This document shows positions 1-6,870 of a stretch of DNA of 10,937 nucleotides, piece after piece. The position numbers and the translations under genes were made by a program. Origin of the DNA: Phycisphaerae bacterium (GTDB lineage: Bacteria > Planctomycetota > Phycisphaerae > WQYP01); contig JABEVA010000194.1 of the NCBI GenBank assembly GCA_013044065.1, forward strand, positions 1-10,937, in the 5' to 3' direction. Numbering within the stretch: position 1 is the stretch's first letter; each line of letters begins with the position of its first letter. The notes beneath the pieces were generated by a model that worked only from the letters and a program-made list of their open reading frames with translations, was not told the DNA's origin and did no database searches.

Positions 1-1084
1 GCATCATCCACGCGGTGGCCACCAGCATGGCCAGGATAATCACCCCTTTGACCACATTGGCCATCTGATGTGGCAGGGCCAGAGAGCTTTCTTCAACAAA
101 GCGTGAGCCGGTATCCAACATTCCAAAAAACACCGCGGCCACGGCGATGCCGATGGGATTGAGTCGGCCCAACAAGGCCACGGCAATGCCGGTGTAGCCA
201 TAGTTGCCGAAATTGCCGAGCATAAAATGAGTCACGCCCAGCACTTGTACGGCCCCGCCCAGGCCGGCACAGCATCCACTTAAAAACATAATAGCAAACT
301 GTCGCCGCGCCACCGGCACACCCACCAGATTGGCCACTCGCGGATTCAAGCCTGTGATGAGCAACTCGAAGCCGAAATTGGTGCGGCCCAGCACCAATGC
401 CATCGCCAACGCCACGGCGAAGGCCAGCGGTATACCCAGATGAAAATCGGTATTGCGGATCAAAATAGGCAGCCAATAGATGACCTTGAGCTGGGGACTT
501 TGCGGAGCGGATGTGTCGGCGGCCTGCAGTGGCCCGTGGAGAGCGGCCCGAACCAGGTACAGGGCCACGAAGTTAAGCAGAATAGTGGAAAGCACAATCG
601 GCACACCGCGGTAGCGCTCCAGCACACTTGCCAGCACCGCCCAGAGCCCACCGGCAACCGAGGCCGCCGCTATGGCTACCACCATCACCAACCAGGAGGG
701 TCCAGGCACCAGGAAACGCGTTGTCAGCGCTACACTGGTCAACGCTCCCAGTAAAAATTGCCCTTGCGCACCGATATTGAGCACGCCGGAACGAAACGCC
801 ACCCCCGCCGCCAAACCCGTCAACAGCAATGGACAGGCGTCCGCGACACTGGCGGCAAAGTTGAAGCGGTTCCCCGCAGCCCCGATGATCCAGCGATGTA
901 AAATGCCCAGCGCCGGATAGCCGGCAAACGCTAAAATAACCAAGACCAGTAGTAAGCTCAGTGCCACCGCACCCAGCGCCAGACTCAACCACAGCAAAAA
1001 TACCTTCACACCGCGTTGTGCGTCATAGCGCTGGACCTTAGACAGCGGACTATTCCAAACTGGGGGAGGTACAGATGAGTCCAA
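1..1084 (-). CDS. BMP-family nucleoside-type ABC transporter permease (partial, runs off left edge)
   Basis: Inner-membrane permease subunit of the importer whose ATPase and binding lipoprotein lie directly upstream (NupP/YufP-like, COG4603 type). The frame stays open for 361 codons to base 1 without a stop, so the C-terminus is outside the window, although the length already approaches the family norm. The protein is very hydrophobic, with a first membrane segment at about residues 28-55. It carries the family hallmark NIGAQGQ at residues 103-109, then a VPIVLSTILLNF segment and a GYTGIAVALLGRLNPIG segment near the C-terminus. No ATG is usable early in this frame. The start chosen is TTG at 1084, because a GGAG sits 8 nt upstream; a GTG at 1009 is the alternative. 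The gap to the ATPase stop is 27 nt, in the same reading frame. A second permease (NupQ-like) would be expected next, beyond the edge. The family call is firm; the exact substrate is not visible. Confidence 0.88.
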   Translation of the reverse strand, partial: MDSSVPPPVWNSPLSKVQRYDAQRGVKVFLLWLSLALGAVALSLLLVLVILAFAGYPALGILHRWIIGAAGNRFNFAASVADACPLLLTGLAAGVAFRSGVLNIGAQGQFLLGALTSVALTTRFLVPGPSWLVMVVAIAAASVAGGLWAVLASVLERYRGVPIVLSTILLNFVALYLVRAALHGPLQAADTSAPQSPQLKVIYWLPILIRNTDFHLGIPLAFAVALAMALVLGRTNFGFELLITGLNPRVANLVGVPVARRQFAIMFLSGCCAGLGGAVQVLGVTHFMLGNFGNYGYTGIAVALLGRLNPIGIAVAAVFFGMLDTGSRFVEESSLALPHQMANVVKGVIILAMLVATAWMM

Positions 1085-1092
1085 CGGGCTAA

Positions 1093-1096
1093 CTCC
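1093..1096 (-). promoter_or_regulatory. Ribosome binding site deciding a TTG start for the permease
   Basis: The minus strand reads GGAG here, with 8 nt between it and a TTG codon at 1084-1082. This is the best Shine-Dalgarno match between the ATPase stop and the first membrane segment of the permease. It favours TTG over the downstream GTG at 1009-1007, which has no comparable purine tract. Confidence 0.5.
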
Positions 1097-1111
1097 AGAT
1101 ACTGATCCTGA

Positions 1112-2623
1112 TCAGGCGGCTTGCGGTTTGACACCCATCATCATCCGGCCAATGACGGCACGATCCACCGCCGGCCAATGGGTGGGTAACAATTGGCCTG
1201 CATACATCACCATGACACGGTCACTTAATGAAAGCAATTCGTCCAGATCGCTGTGAATCAACAGGATTGCGGCCCCCCGCCGGCGTGTGGCGGCGAGTTG
1301 TTGGAGGACAAACGCCGTGGCTCCGATATCCAATCCACGGGTTGGATTGATAGCCAGGATGACCGGTGGATGGCCGTGCAATTCACGGGCAATCAGCGCC
1401 TTTTGTTGATTACCCCCGGACAGAGCTTGGATCGGTACATCCACACCCGCACAGCGGATATCAAAGGACCGTATCAGCCCTACGGCCTGCGCCCGCCAGG
1501 CTTTCACGCGGCGCAGACCGAATCGCGAAAATTCCGGATTGCGGTAGCTGCGCAGCATCAAGTTGGCGGTGAGTGAGAGCGAGAGCACCAAACCCTGGCC
1601 TTGGCGATCTTCAGGAATGCACGCAAACTGCCGGGCGCGACGAAAATGGGCCTCATGGCGCAAATCCCGACCATTGAGCATGATGACGCCACTGCGAATC
1701 GGCAGTGAACCCAGGATGGCGTCAATGAGCGCCGTTTGCCCATTGCCTTCAACGCCGGCAATTCCAACAATTTCTCCCGCACGTACAGACAAATCAATGT
1801 TGTCCAGCAAAGGCTTGGCTCCATGCGCGGCGGGGACGGTGCAGCACACCCGACTTAACTGCAGTCGGACCGGCCCAGGCGATGTTGACGAGACCCCCAG
1901 AGTCGATGCCGCGCTTTGCGTTCCCAACATCCGCTGGGCAATTTCTTCGGCGGAGAGTTCACCGGTTGGACCGGCAAAGACCATTTCACCACGCCGTAAA
2001 ACCGCAATCCGGTCACAGAGGCGCGTGACTTCGGAAAGTTTATGGCTGATGAAAATGACGGTAATGCCGGCTTCTGCCAGGCTGCGAACGGCGGGAATCA
2101 ACTCGTCTACTTCCTGTGGCGTTAAGACGGCCGTTGGTTCATCGAGAATAAGAACTTTGCCGCCACCCAGCAGGGCCTTGATGATTTCCACACGCTGTTG
2201 CTGGCCGACATTCAGATCTCCCACGACGGTCTCCGGATCGACCTCCCAATGCAACCGGCGGGCCAACGCAGTGATGCGCTGGCGAAAGAATGTCCGATGC
2301 AGCAGGCCAAAATTTCGGCCAACGGCCAACGCCAGATTCTCGGTGACACTCAGGGCGGGAGCCAGCTTAAAATGCTGATGCACCATACCAATTCCCATCT
2401 TCTGGGCTACCCGTGGCGACCGCATGGCTACAACCTGCCCGTTGAGCCGAATTTGCCCGCGATCCGGACGAATCAGACCGAAGAGTATATTCATCAGCGT
2501 GGTTTTACCCGCCCCATTTTCTCCCAGTATGCCTTGAACACAGCCGGGCGCAATGGCCAGCGAGATATTGTTCAAGGCCTGAACCGGGCCGAAGGCTTTG
2601 CTGATATATTCCAGGGTCAGCAT
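1112..2623 (-). CDS. BMP-family nucleoside-type ABC transporter, double-domain ATP-binding protein
   Basis: A 503-residue cytoplasmic ATPase with two fused nucleotide-binding domains, as in NupO/YufO and sugar-type importers (RbsA layout). Domain 1 has a complete set: Walker A GENGAGKT (34-41), Q-loop near VHQH (81-84), signature LNVGQQQR (137-144), Walker B VLILDE (157-162) and switch His194. Domain 2 (from about 270) is degenerate: its P-loop GVEGNGQTAL (290-299) lacks the lysine and its Walker B region (ILAINPTRGLD, 422-432) lacks the catalytic Glu, while the signature LSGGNQQK (401-408) is intact. That asymmetry is normal in this family, leaving one competent hydrolysis site. The frame extends 48 codons further upstream into the lipoprotein gene, but homology begins at MLTLEYISKAFG. 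The ATG at 2623 has GTGAG 7-8 nt upstream and leaves a 19-nt gap after the lipoprotein stop; a GTG four codons earlier is possible. Confidence 0.94.
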   Translation of the reverse strand: MLTLEYISKAFGPVQALNNISLAIAPGCVQGILGENGAGKTTLMNILFGLIRPDRGQIRLNGQVVAMRSPRVAQKMGIGMVHQHFKLAPALSVTENLALAVGRNFGLLHRTFFRQRITALARRLHWEVDPETVVGDLNVGQQQRVEIIKALLGGGKVLILDEPTAVLTPQEVDELIPAVRSLAEAGITVIFISHKLSEVTRLCDRIAVLRRGEMVFAGPTGELSAEEIAQRMLGTQSAASTLGVSSTSPGPVRLQLSRVCCTVPAAHGAKPLLDNIDLSVRAGEIVGIAGVEGNGQTALIDAILGSLPIRSGVIMLNGRDLRHEAHFRRARQFACIPEDRQGQGLVLSLSLTANLMLRSYRNPEFSRFGLRRVKAWRAQAVGLIRSFDIRCAGVDVPIQALSGGNQQKALIARELHGHPPVILAINPTRGLDIGATAFVLQQLAATRRRGAAILLIHSDLDELLSLSDRVMVMYAGQLLPTHWPAVDRAVIGRMMMGVKPQAA

Positions 2624-2642
2624 GCTGTTACTCACTTTCGTT

Positions 2643-3719
2643 TTATCCGGCGGAAATGACGATCTTTCCGGACTGGAGCCGCTCTCCGGCCCGTTTGACC
2701 GCCCGCTGCATCGCGGGAGTAATGACCTTGTCGATGAGCCGCGGATTGAGCACGGTGATGCACACACCGTTGGCGGAATTTTCGCGATGCACGCCGGGGC
2801 GAAAATGACCTTGGATAATTTCCAGAATCAACTTTTTATACGCACGATCCAGGCGAATGACAGCGCTGGCGGGCGTATAGGCACCGCAGGTGGAATTGTC
2901 GTTCTGATCGGTATTGGAACCGAATACGTACACCGGGTGCCCGCCCGGCGGCAGATGCCGGTCCGCGGCGGCGACGGCTTCAAAAACCCCACGGCTGGCA
3001 GCATCCACATTTTGATAGATCACATCGATGTGTTGTTGAATAAACGCCTCCGCCTGGCTTTTGGAAAGCGCGGGCTGATCCCAACTGGTATAAGCGTGGG
3101 CCACTGTAATATGCGGGTTGACACTTCTAGCGCCGGCCAAAAAACCCGTGTAACAGGCCACCACGGAAGGAATGGCCTCCCCACCAATAAAGCCGAGTCG
3201 GCCGGTTTTGCTGAGCATCGCCGCCAGTACGCCGAGCTGGTAAGATGGTTGGGAAAGATCAAAATTCAATGTAGCGACGTTGGATTGGATTTTATCGGCT
3301 CCGTCAATCGCAAAGTGCGTGCGTTTGGAAGTAGGGGCCACCTGCGAAGCGGGATCAAGAAATTCGTAACCGTGGCCAATGACCAGGTTATATCCGCGGG
3401 CGATGTATTGCCGCATGATGTTGCCGGCCCGGACCGGCGAAACATGTTCCAACATGGATACCTTCAGATGCAAACGGTGCTTCAGGCGCAGCATGGCATC
3501 GCGGCCTTCTTCATTCCAACCGCCATCCGTGAACGAACCGGAACACAGCAATGCTACTTTCAGGGGATGGCGTGCGTCCTTGGGGCCGGTGCCCACCGGC
3601 GAGGCTTGGCCCGACGACGCTGAAGAATGGCTGGTTTTCTTGGAACATGCCGGAAGCATGAGCGACAACGTCACTGCAAAGAGGATGGTGCATAGCCATA
3701 ACGCCTTTTTATGAAGCAT
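2643..3719 (-). CDS. BMP-family ABC transporter substrate-binding lipoprotein
   Basis: A 358-residue binding protein of the Bmp/PnrA family (PF02608), which in characterised members binds purine or other nucleosides and delivers them to a YufPQ-type permease pair. The N-terminus is a lipoprotein signal: MLHKK, a hydrophobic core, and the lipobox LPAC with lipidated Cys25, then a Ser/Gly-rich linker to about residue 50. Family features follow: VALLCSGSFTDGGWNEEG (55-72, beginning the first lobe, with an aromatic after Asp/Gly), GHGYEF (115-120), GRLGFIGG (173-180), GFLAGARSVNP (192-202) and a nucleoside-fold FGSNTDQND segment (266-274). Full length for the family. The start is supported by AGGA 8 nt upstream. 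It is the first gene of the importer operon, followed at 19 nt by the ATPase. The ligand is an inference from the family; a nucleoside is most likely. Confidence 0.92.
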   Translation of the reverse strand: MLHKKALWLCTILFAVTLSLMLPACSKKTSHSSASSGQASPVGTGPKDARHPLKVALLCSGSFTDGGWNEEGRDAMLRLKHRLHLKVSMLEHVSPVRAGNIMRQYIARGYNLVIGHGYEFLDPASQVAPTSKRTHFAIDGADKIQSNVATLNFDLSQPSYQLGVLAAMLSKTGRLGFIGGEAIPSVVACYTGFLAGARSVNPHITVAHAYTSWDQPALSKSQAEAFIQQHIDVIYQNVDAASRGVFEAVAAADRHLPPGGHPVYVFGSNTDQNDNSTCGAYTPASAVIRLDRAYKKLILEIIQGHFRPGVHRENSANGVCITVLNPRLIDKVITPAMQRAVKRAGERLQSGKIVISAG

Positions 3720-3771
3720 TCGCCGATTCCTTTCTTAATTGCCGGTGGACACGAACCAGATACCACCGTCA

Positions 3772-3801
3772 ATTATTCCAGTAAATGCTGGAAAATGCCA
3801 G
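3772..3801 (-). promoter_or_regulatory. Candidate promoter of the BMP importer operon
   Basis: On the minus strand, CTGGCA (3801-3796, 4 of 6 to TTGACA) is separated by 18 nt from AATAAT (3777-3772, 5 of 6 to TATAAT). The -10 is preceded by TGG, which would make it an extended -10. The start point would be near 3765, giving a leader of about 45 nt before the lipoprotein ATG. It is based on sigma70-like consensus only, and planctomycete promoters are poorly characterised. Confidence 0.4.
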
Positions 3802-3803
3802 TA
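3776..3803. promoter_or_regulatory. Putative operator: overlapping palindromes in the bmp promoter spacer
   Basis: TTCCAG-TAAATG-CTGGAA (3776-3793) is a perfect 6-bp inverted repeat with a 6-nt spacer. It overlaps a second inverted repeat, CTGG-AAAATG-CCAG (3788-3801). CCAGTA also recurs as a direct repeat exactly 20 bp apart (3778-3783 and 3798-3803), about two helical turns. The array fills the -35/-10 spacer of the candidate promoter, where a repressor would compete with RNA polymerase. No regulator gene is adjacent, so the binding protein is unknown. Confidence 0.4.
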
Positions 3804-4105
3804 GAGCCACACCGATACGGCCTGCCGGTCGGCAATGTTGCCCGGCACCGGAGCGGATTTCCCGATCAACCTTGGCCGGCGCAAAGGATGGGCAACCTGG
3901 CACAGGACCGTACGGCTTGGCCAAAGGGGCATCGCGGGTGATCAGGAGAACACCGGGGGGCTTTCGTGACGATTGGCCCGGACTTTGTGCACAGCGTCAA
4001 GACTATCATCAAGCAAAGCGCCTCCAAGAGGATTCCTTGTAGCTGCCGAACACTTATGTTCAACGGACCCCGCCAACGGAGACCGCCGGAAAGTCTCAAG
4101 ACGCT
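3804..4105. other. Intergenic region between mnmA and the bmp operon
   Basis: About 300 bases with no convincing gene; the short frames here look like chance products of the GC content. Two stem-loops are visible: 3825-3851 (outer CCGGT/ACCGG, inner GGCA/TGCC) and 4045-4064 (8-bp stem counting two G-U pairs when read on the minus strand, tetraloop). A weaker GAGAC/GTCTC repeat sits at 4079-4097, just after the mnmA stop. None is followed by a U-tract on the minus strand, so no intrinsic terminator can be called. I do not recognise a riboswitch, and the purine riboswitch core was specifically looked for. Confidence 0.5.
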
Positions 4106-5326
4106 TTACAGGAGGCCGCTGGCTGCGGGCTGGTTTTCCGTCGCCATATCCCCCGCCGGCACCTGATCAATCCAGGCACCACCGAGCAACCTGTCGCCGG
4201 AGTAACAGACCACGGCCTGTCCGGGTGTGATGGCCGCCACCGGCTCGGCAAGGCACACGGTTAGTTCGTCTGGTCCGGTGAGTTCGGCGGTGGCCGGAGC
4301 CGCTGGAGTATTGTAACGTACCCGGGCCGTACACTCGAACGGCCCCTGGGGACGCTGAGTTAACCAGTTGACTTCGCGGGCGATGAGTTTGGTACGGAGC
4401 AGATCTTCTTTGTTACCAATGGTGAGAGTATTGTTGGCCGCATCAATGGCGGTAACATAGATAGGATAACCCAAAGCCACCCCCACCCCACGCCGCTGGC
4501 CGAGTGTAAAATTTTGATGGCCCGCGTGGGTGGCCACCCGTCGGCCGCGTGAATCGAGCACCGGGCCGGGAGCCACGGCCTGTGGCGTGCGGCGGTTGAC
4601 CAACCGCATGTAATTGTTGTCGGGCACGAAGCAGATTTCCTGTGAATCCCGCTTATTATGTACGGGCAAGCCGAGTTCCCGCGCCAGTTGGCGAACCTGA
4701 CTTTTGGGATAATGTCCGATCGGAAGCAGCATGCGGGAAATATCCTCCCGCGGCACCCCGAAAAGAACGTAGCTCTGATCCTTGCTCTGGTCGATGCCGC
4801 GAAGAATTTGCGCCGCACCCGATTCATCGCAGCCAATGCGGGCATAGTGACCGGTGGCCACGTAATTAGCGCCGATGGCCGAAGCATAACGCAACAGCTT
4901 GCCGAACTTGAGATATTCATTGCAGCGAACGCACGGGTTGGGCGTGCGTCCGCGGTTGTATTCGCGTACGAAATAATCAATGATTCCAGAAAAGTCGTGC
5001 TGAAAATTCAAGGCATAAAATGGGATATCCAACAGCCCCGCGACATAGCGGGCATCCGCGGCATCCGCAGCCGAACAGCACCCCTGCTGGTGCGACTTGG
5101 TTTCCCCGGTACTCGTTGCGGCGGCGGCCTCGGAAAAGCGGCTTGGCGATGGCGTGGGGATGGCACAAGTCGTGGAGGCATCTCCTGCCATTTCCGCCGG
5201 GTCACTGCCAAGCCTCATAAACACACCTATGCAGTTATACCCCTGTTTACGCAGCAACGCCGCAGCCACGGAGCTATCCACCCCGCCCGACATGGCCACG
5301 ACCACGGTACCCTTATTGCCAGTCAT
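4106..5326 (-). CDS. mnmA: tRNA-specific 2-thiouridylase MnmA
   Basis: Cytosolic ATP-dependent enzyme that adenylates U34 of Lys, Glu and Gln tRNAs and replaces oxygen with sulfur, giving s2U34. The 406-residue protein opens with the PP-loop SGGVDSS (13-19). The catalytic cysteines are in NPCVRCN (Cys132, with Cys135) and RDSQEICFVPDN (Cys232). TGHYAR (158-163), KDQSYVLF (182-189) and FTLGQRRG (273-280) are all typical, and the C-terminal beta-barrel domain is present. It is longer than the roughly 360-370 residues usual elsewhere. The extra sequence, about residues 41-82, is low-complexity Ala/Ser/Thr/Pro-rich and ends in GCCSAADAADAR. The ATG at 5326 is the natural start; a weak GGGTGA lies 5 nt upstream. 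It is likely transcribed alone from the promoter at 5378-5383 and shares a divergent intergenic region with obg. The function call is secure. Confidence 0.96.
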   Translation of the reverse strand: MTGNKGTVVVAMSGGVDSSVAAALLRKQGYNCIGVFMRLGSDPAEMAGDASTTCAIPTPSPSRFSEAAAATSTGETKSHQQGCCSAADAADARYVAGLLDIPFYALNFQHDFSGIIDYFVREYNRGRTPNPCVRCNEYLKFGKLLRYASAIGANYVATGHYARIGCDESGAAQILRGIDQSKDQSYVLFGVPREDISRMLLPIGHYPKSQVRQLARELGLPVHNKRDSQEICFVPDNNYMRLVNRRTPQAVAPGPVLDSRGRRVATHAGHQNFTLGQRRGVGVALGYPIYVTAIDAANNTLTIGNKEDLLRTKLIAREVNWLTQRPQGPFECTARVRYNTPAAPATAELTGPDELTVCLAEPVAAITPGQAVVCYSGDRLLGGAWIDQVPAGDMATENQPAASGLL

Positions 5327-5377
5327 AGATCACCCGTTATGAACCAAGGCCTGCCCGGACCGCGGTTCAACCGGAGG

Positions 5378-5383
5378 ATTATA
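5378..5383 (-). promoter_or_regulatory. Candidate -10 element for mnmA
   Basis: The minus strand reads a perfect TATAAT, placing a transcript start near 5371 and a leader of about 45 nt before the mnmA ATG. At 17-18 nt upstream the sequence (CGGTAA or GCGGTA) does not resemble a -35 box, so this rests on the -10 and its position alone. Confidence 0.4.
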
Positions 5384-5591
5384 ACCCATGGACCGGCAAT
5401 TTACCGCATGGCACCGCATGAGCCGAACCTTGGCTGCTGCTACAGAGTTGGGCAGGGTACGCCAGAGGCGGCATGAAAGGTGGCGGCTGGGTGGAGGGCG
5501 AGGCGTATGGGCCGGTCGGTCGGGATTGGCCAGAGTATTGCGCCGCCAAGTCTGGTCGGCGGGTCACCGCGCCCGTAGGGCCAACATCCAC

Positions 5592-5597
5592 TATAAT
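5592..5597 (+). promoter_or_regulatory. Candidate -10 element for obg-coaX
   Basis: A perfect TATAAT in a locally AT-rich patch within otherwise GC-rich sequence, placing a transcript start near 5604 and a leader of about 70 nt. No recognisable -35 sits 16-18 nt upstream (it reads GC-rich). The call rests on the exact -10 and its location before obg. Confidence 0.4.
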
Positions 5598-5672
5598 AAA
5601 GAATTGATAGCTGTGGCGTACGCGGTGAAGGCTGGTTAACTCACGTCTATGGTTGCAGGGGCGCGGGATTTT

Positions 5673-6815
5673 ATGTTTATTGATGAAGCTGAAATTGAGA
5701 TCTCCGGTGGCGATGGCGGCAATGGTTGCATGTCCATGCGGCGGGAAAAATATATCCCACACGGTGGGCCGGATGGCGGCGATGGCGGCAATGGTGGCAG
5801 CGTTATCCTGGAGGCTGTGGCCGGCGTGGATACGCTATTGGACATGGTCGGGCGGCATCATTGGCACGCCCCCAGCGGCGAGCCGGGCATGGGCAAAAAA
5901 AAGGATGGCAAGGCCGGTGCGGATTTAGTCATTCGTGTTCCGCCTGGTACCCTGGTATACGACCGCGATACGGGCGTACTGCTGACGGATCTGGTGCCCG
6001 CCGGACGTAGAGTGCTGGTAGCCAGGGGCGGCCGCGGTGGCCGCGGTAACACCCATTTTACCACCTCCGTGCGCCAAGCTCCGGATTTTGCCGAACCGGG
6101 AAAACCTGGCCAGATGCGACGGCTTAAATTGCAACTTCGCCTGATAGCGGACGTGGGTTTAATCGGCCTGCCCAACGCGGGCAAGTCCACCCTGCTGTCG
6201 CGGCTTTCCGCAGCCCGACCCAAAGTGGCGGACTATCCATTTACCACACTCTCTCCGCAGTTAGGCATAGCCGAACTGGATGCGGAGCGGCGGCTGGTAC
6301 TGGCCGATATTCCAGGGCTGATAGAAGGTGCCCATCTGGGTGCGGGCCTGGGGCAGGATTTTTTACGCCACATCGAACGCACCCGTGTACTGGTACATTT
6401 GATTGACATGGTACCGCTGGATGGCGGCACCCCCGCCCAAGCCTACCAAACCATTCGGGCGGAACTGGCCGCCTATAGTCCTAAACTGGCCGACAAACCG
6501 GAAATTCTGGTAGCCAACAAAATGGATCTAACCGGCGCACCCGAACAACTGGCCCAATTGCGTTCCACACTGCCCGGCCACACTATTTTGGCGCTTTCCG
6601 CGGCCACCGGCACAGGTCTGCGGCCCCTTCTGGAATCGATCTGGCAACTGGTCCAGAGTGTGCCGCCGGCAGAGTCATTTGCGGCCTCCATGAATGCTCC
6701 CGCCAGCCTGCCGCTTGCGGCACCGGATGACGACGCCCAACTCACCACGGAGATCGCCGCGATCAAGGCGGATGACCAGCGCAAGGGACGATACTACAAA
6801 AAATCACTTCAATGA
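5673..6815 (+). CDS. obg: GTPase Obg (CgtA), ribosome assembly
   Basis: A 380-residue Obg-family GTPase that acts on the large ribosomal subunit and in stress signalling. The N-terminal glycine-rich Obg domain (1 to about 158) shows the repeated SGGDGGNG, GGPDGGDGGNGG and GGRGGRGN tracts. The G domain follows: G1 GLPNAGKS (165-172), switch I YPFTTL (188-193), G3 DIPG (212-215), G4 NKMD (282-285) and G5 SA (309-310). The tail (about 330-380) is low-complexity and then basic; there is no recognisable OCT domain, a common variation. The start is the ATG opening MFIDEAEIEI, where family homology begins, with GGGA a few nt upstream and AGGGG further back; an in-frame ATG at 5649 would add eight unconserved residues. 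An A8 run lies at 5895-5902. coaX follows 55 nt downstream on the same strand. Confidence 0.95.
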   Translation: MFIDEAEIEISGGDGGNGCMSMRREKYIPHGGPDGGDGGNGGSVILEAVAGVDTLLDMVGRHHWHAPSGEPGMGKKKDGKAGADLVIRVPPGTLVYDRDTGVLLTDLVPAGRRVLVARGGRGGRGNTHFTTSVRQAPDFAEPGKPGQMRRLKLQLRLIADVGLIGLPNAGKSTLLSRLSAARPKVADYPFTTLSPQLGIAELDAERRLVLADIPGLIEGAHLGAGLGQDFLRHIERTRVLVHLIDMVPLDGGTPAQAYQTIRAELAAYSPKLADKPEILVANKMDLTGAPEQLAQLRSTLPGHTILALSAATGTGLRPLLESIWQLVQSVPPAESFAASMNAPASLPLAAPDDDAQLTTEIAAIKADDQRKGRYYKKSLQ

Positions 6816-6817
6816 CG

Positions 6818-6834
6818 GCTGGACGAGGTCCGGC
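6818..6834 (+). terminator. Stem-loop just after obg, possible weak terminator or attenuator
   Basis: Three bases after the obg stop, GCTGGAC and GTCCGGC pair as a 7-bp stem (one G-U) around a GAG loop, followed by TTATT. The T-tract is short, so it may only reduce read-through into coaX, stabilise the obg mRNA end, or be incidental. Confidence 0.25.
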
Positions 6835-6870
6835 TTATTGAGAACGTTACCTTTTGGAACTGATGGTTTT

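Larger units (their letters stand above)
5327..5672. other. Divergent mnmA/obg intergenic region
   Basis: About 350 bases between the oppositely oriented mnmA and obg starts, with no convincing coding sequence; the frames crossing it have Arg/Gly-rich, low-complexity translations. It contains a perfect TATAAT on each strand (minus at 5383-5378, plus at 5592-5597) about 210 bp apart. No operator-like palindrome or riboswitch was recognised. Confidence 0.5.

Noticed and set aside
93..992. Minus-strand frames at 93-476 and 573-992 as separate genes
   Set aside because: Both are in a shifted frame relative to the permease, whose continuous hydrophobic frame with NIGAQGQ spans the whole interval; their translations are Gly/Arg-rich without motifs.
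1563..2378. 271-codon plus-strand open frame antisense to the ATPase
   Set aside because: The minus strand carries Walker A, signature and Walker B motifs in this interval; the plus translation is Arg/Ser/Pro-rich without family features.
2624..2767. 48-codon upstream extension of the ATPase frame
   Set aside because: It lies inside the lipoprotein gene, is not like the family, and the ATG at 2623 has its own ribosome binding site.
2598..3623. 341-codon plus-strand open frame antisense to the lipoprotein gene
   Set aside because: It overlaps a gene with clear lipobox and family motifs on the other strand; its translation shows no recognisable domain and its openness follows from the GC-rich codon pattern of the true gene.
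3804..4105. Purine or other riboswitch ahead of the nucleoside importer
   Set aside because: I could not find the conserved core sequences of the purine, preQ1, SAM or cobalamin classes on either strand; only generic stem-loops are visible.
4658..5476. 272-codon plus-strand open frame antisense to mnmA
   Set aside because: It covers the conserved PP-loop and catalytic Cys regions of mnmA on the opposite strand; no domain is recognisable in the plus translation.
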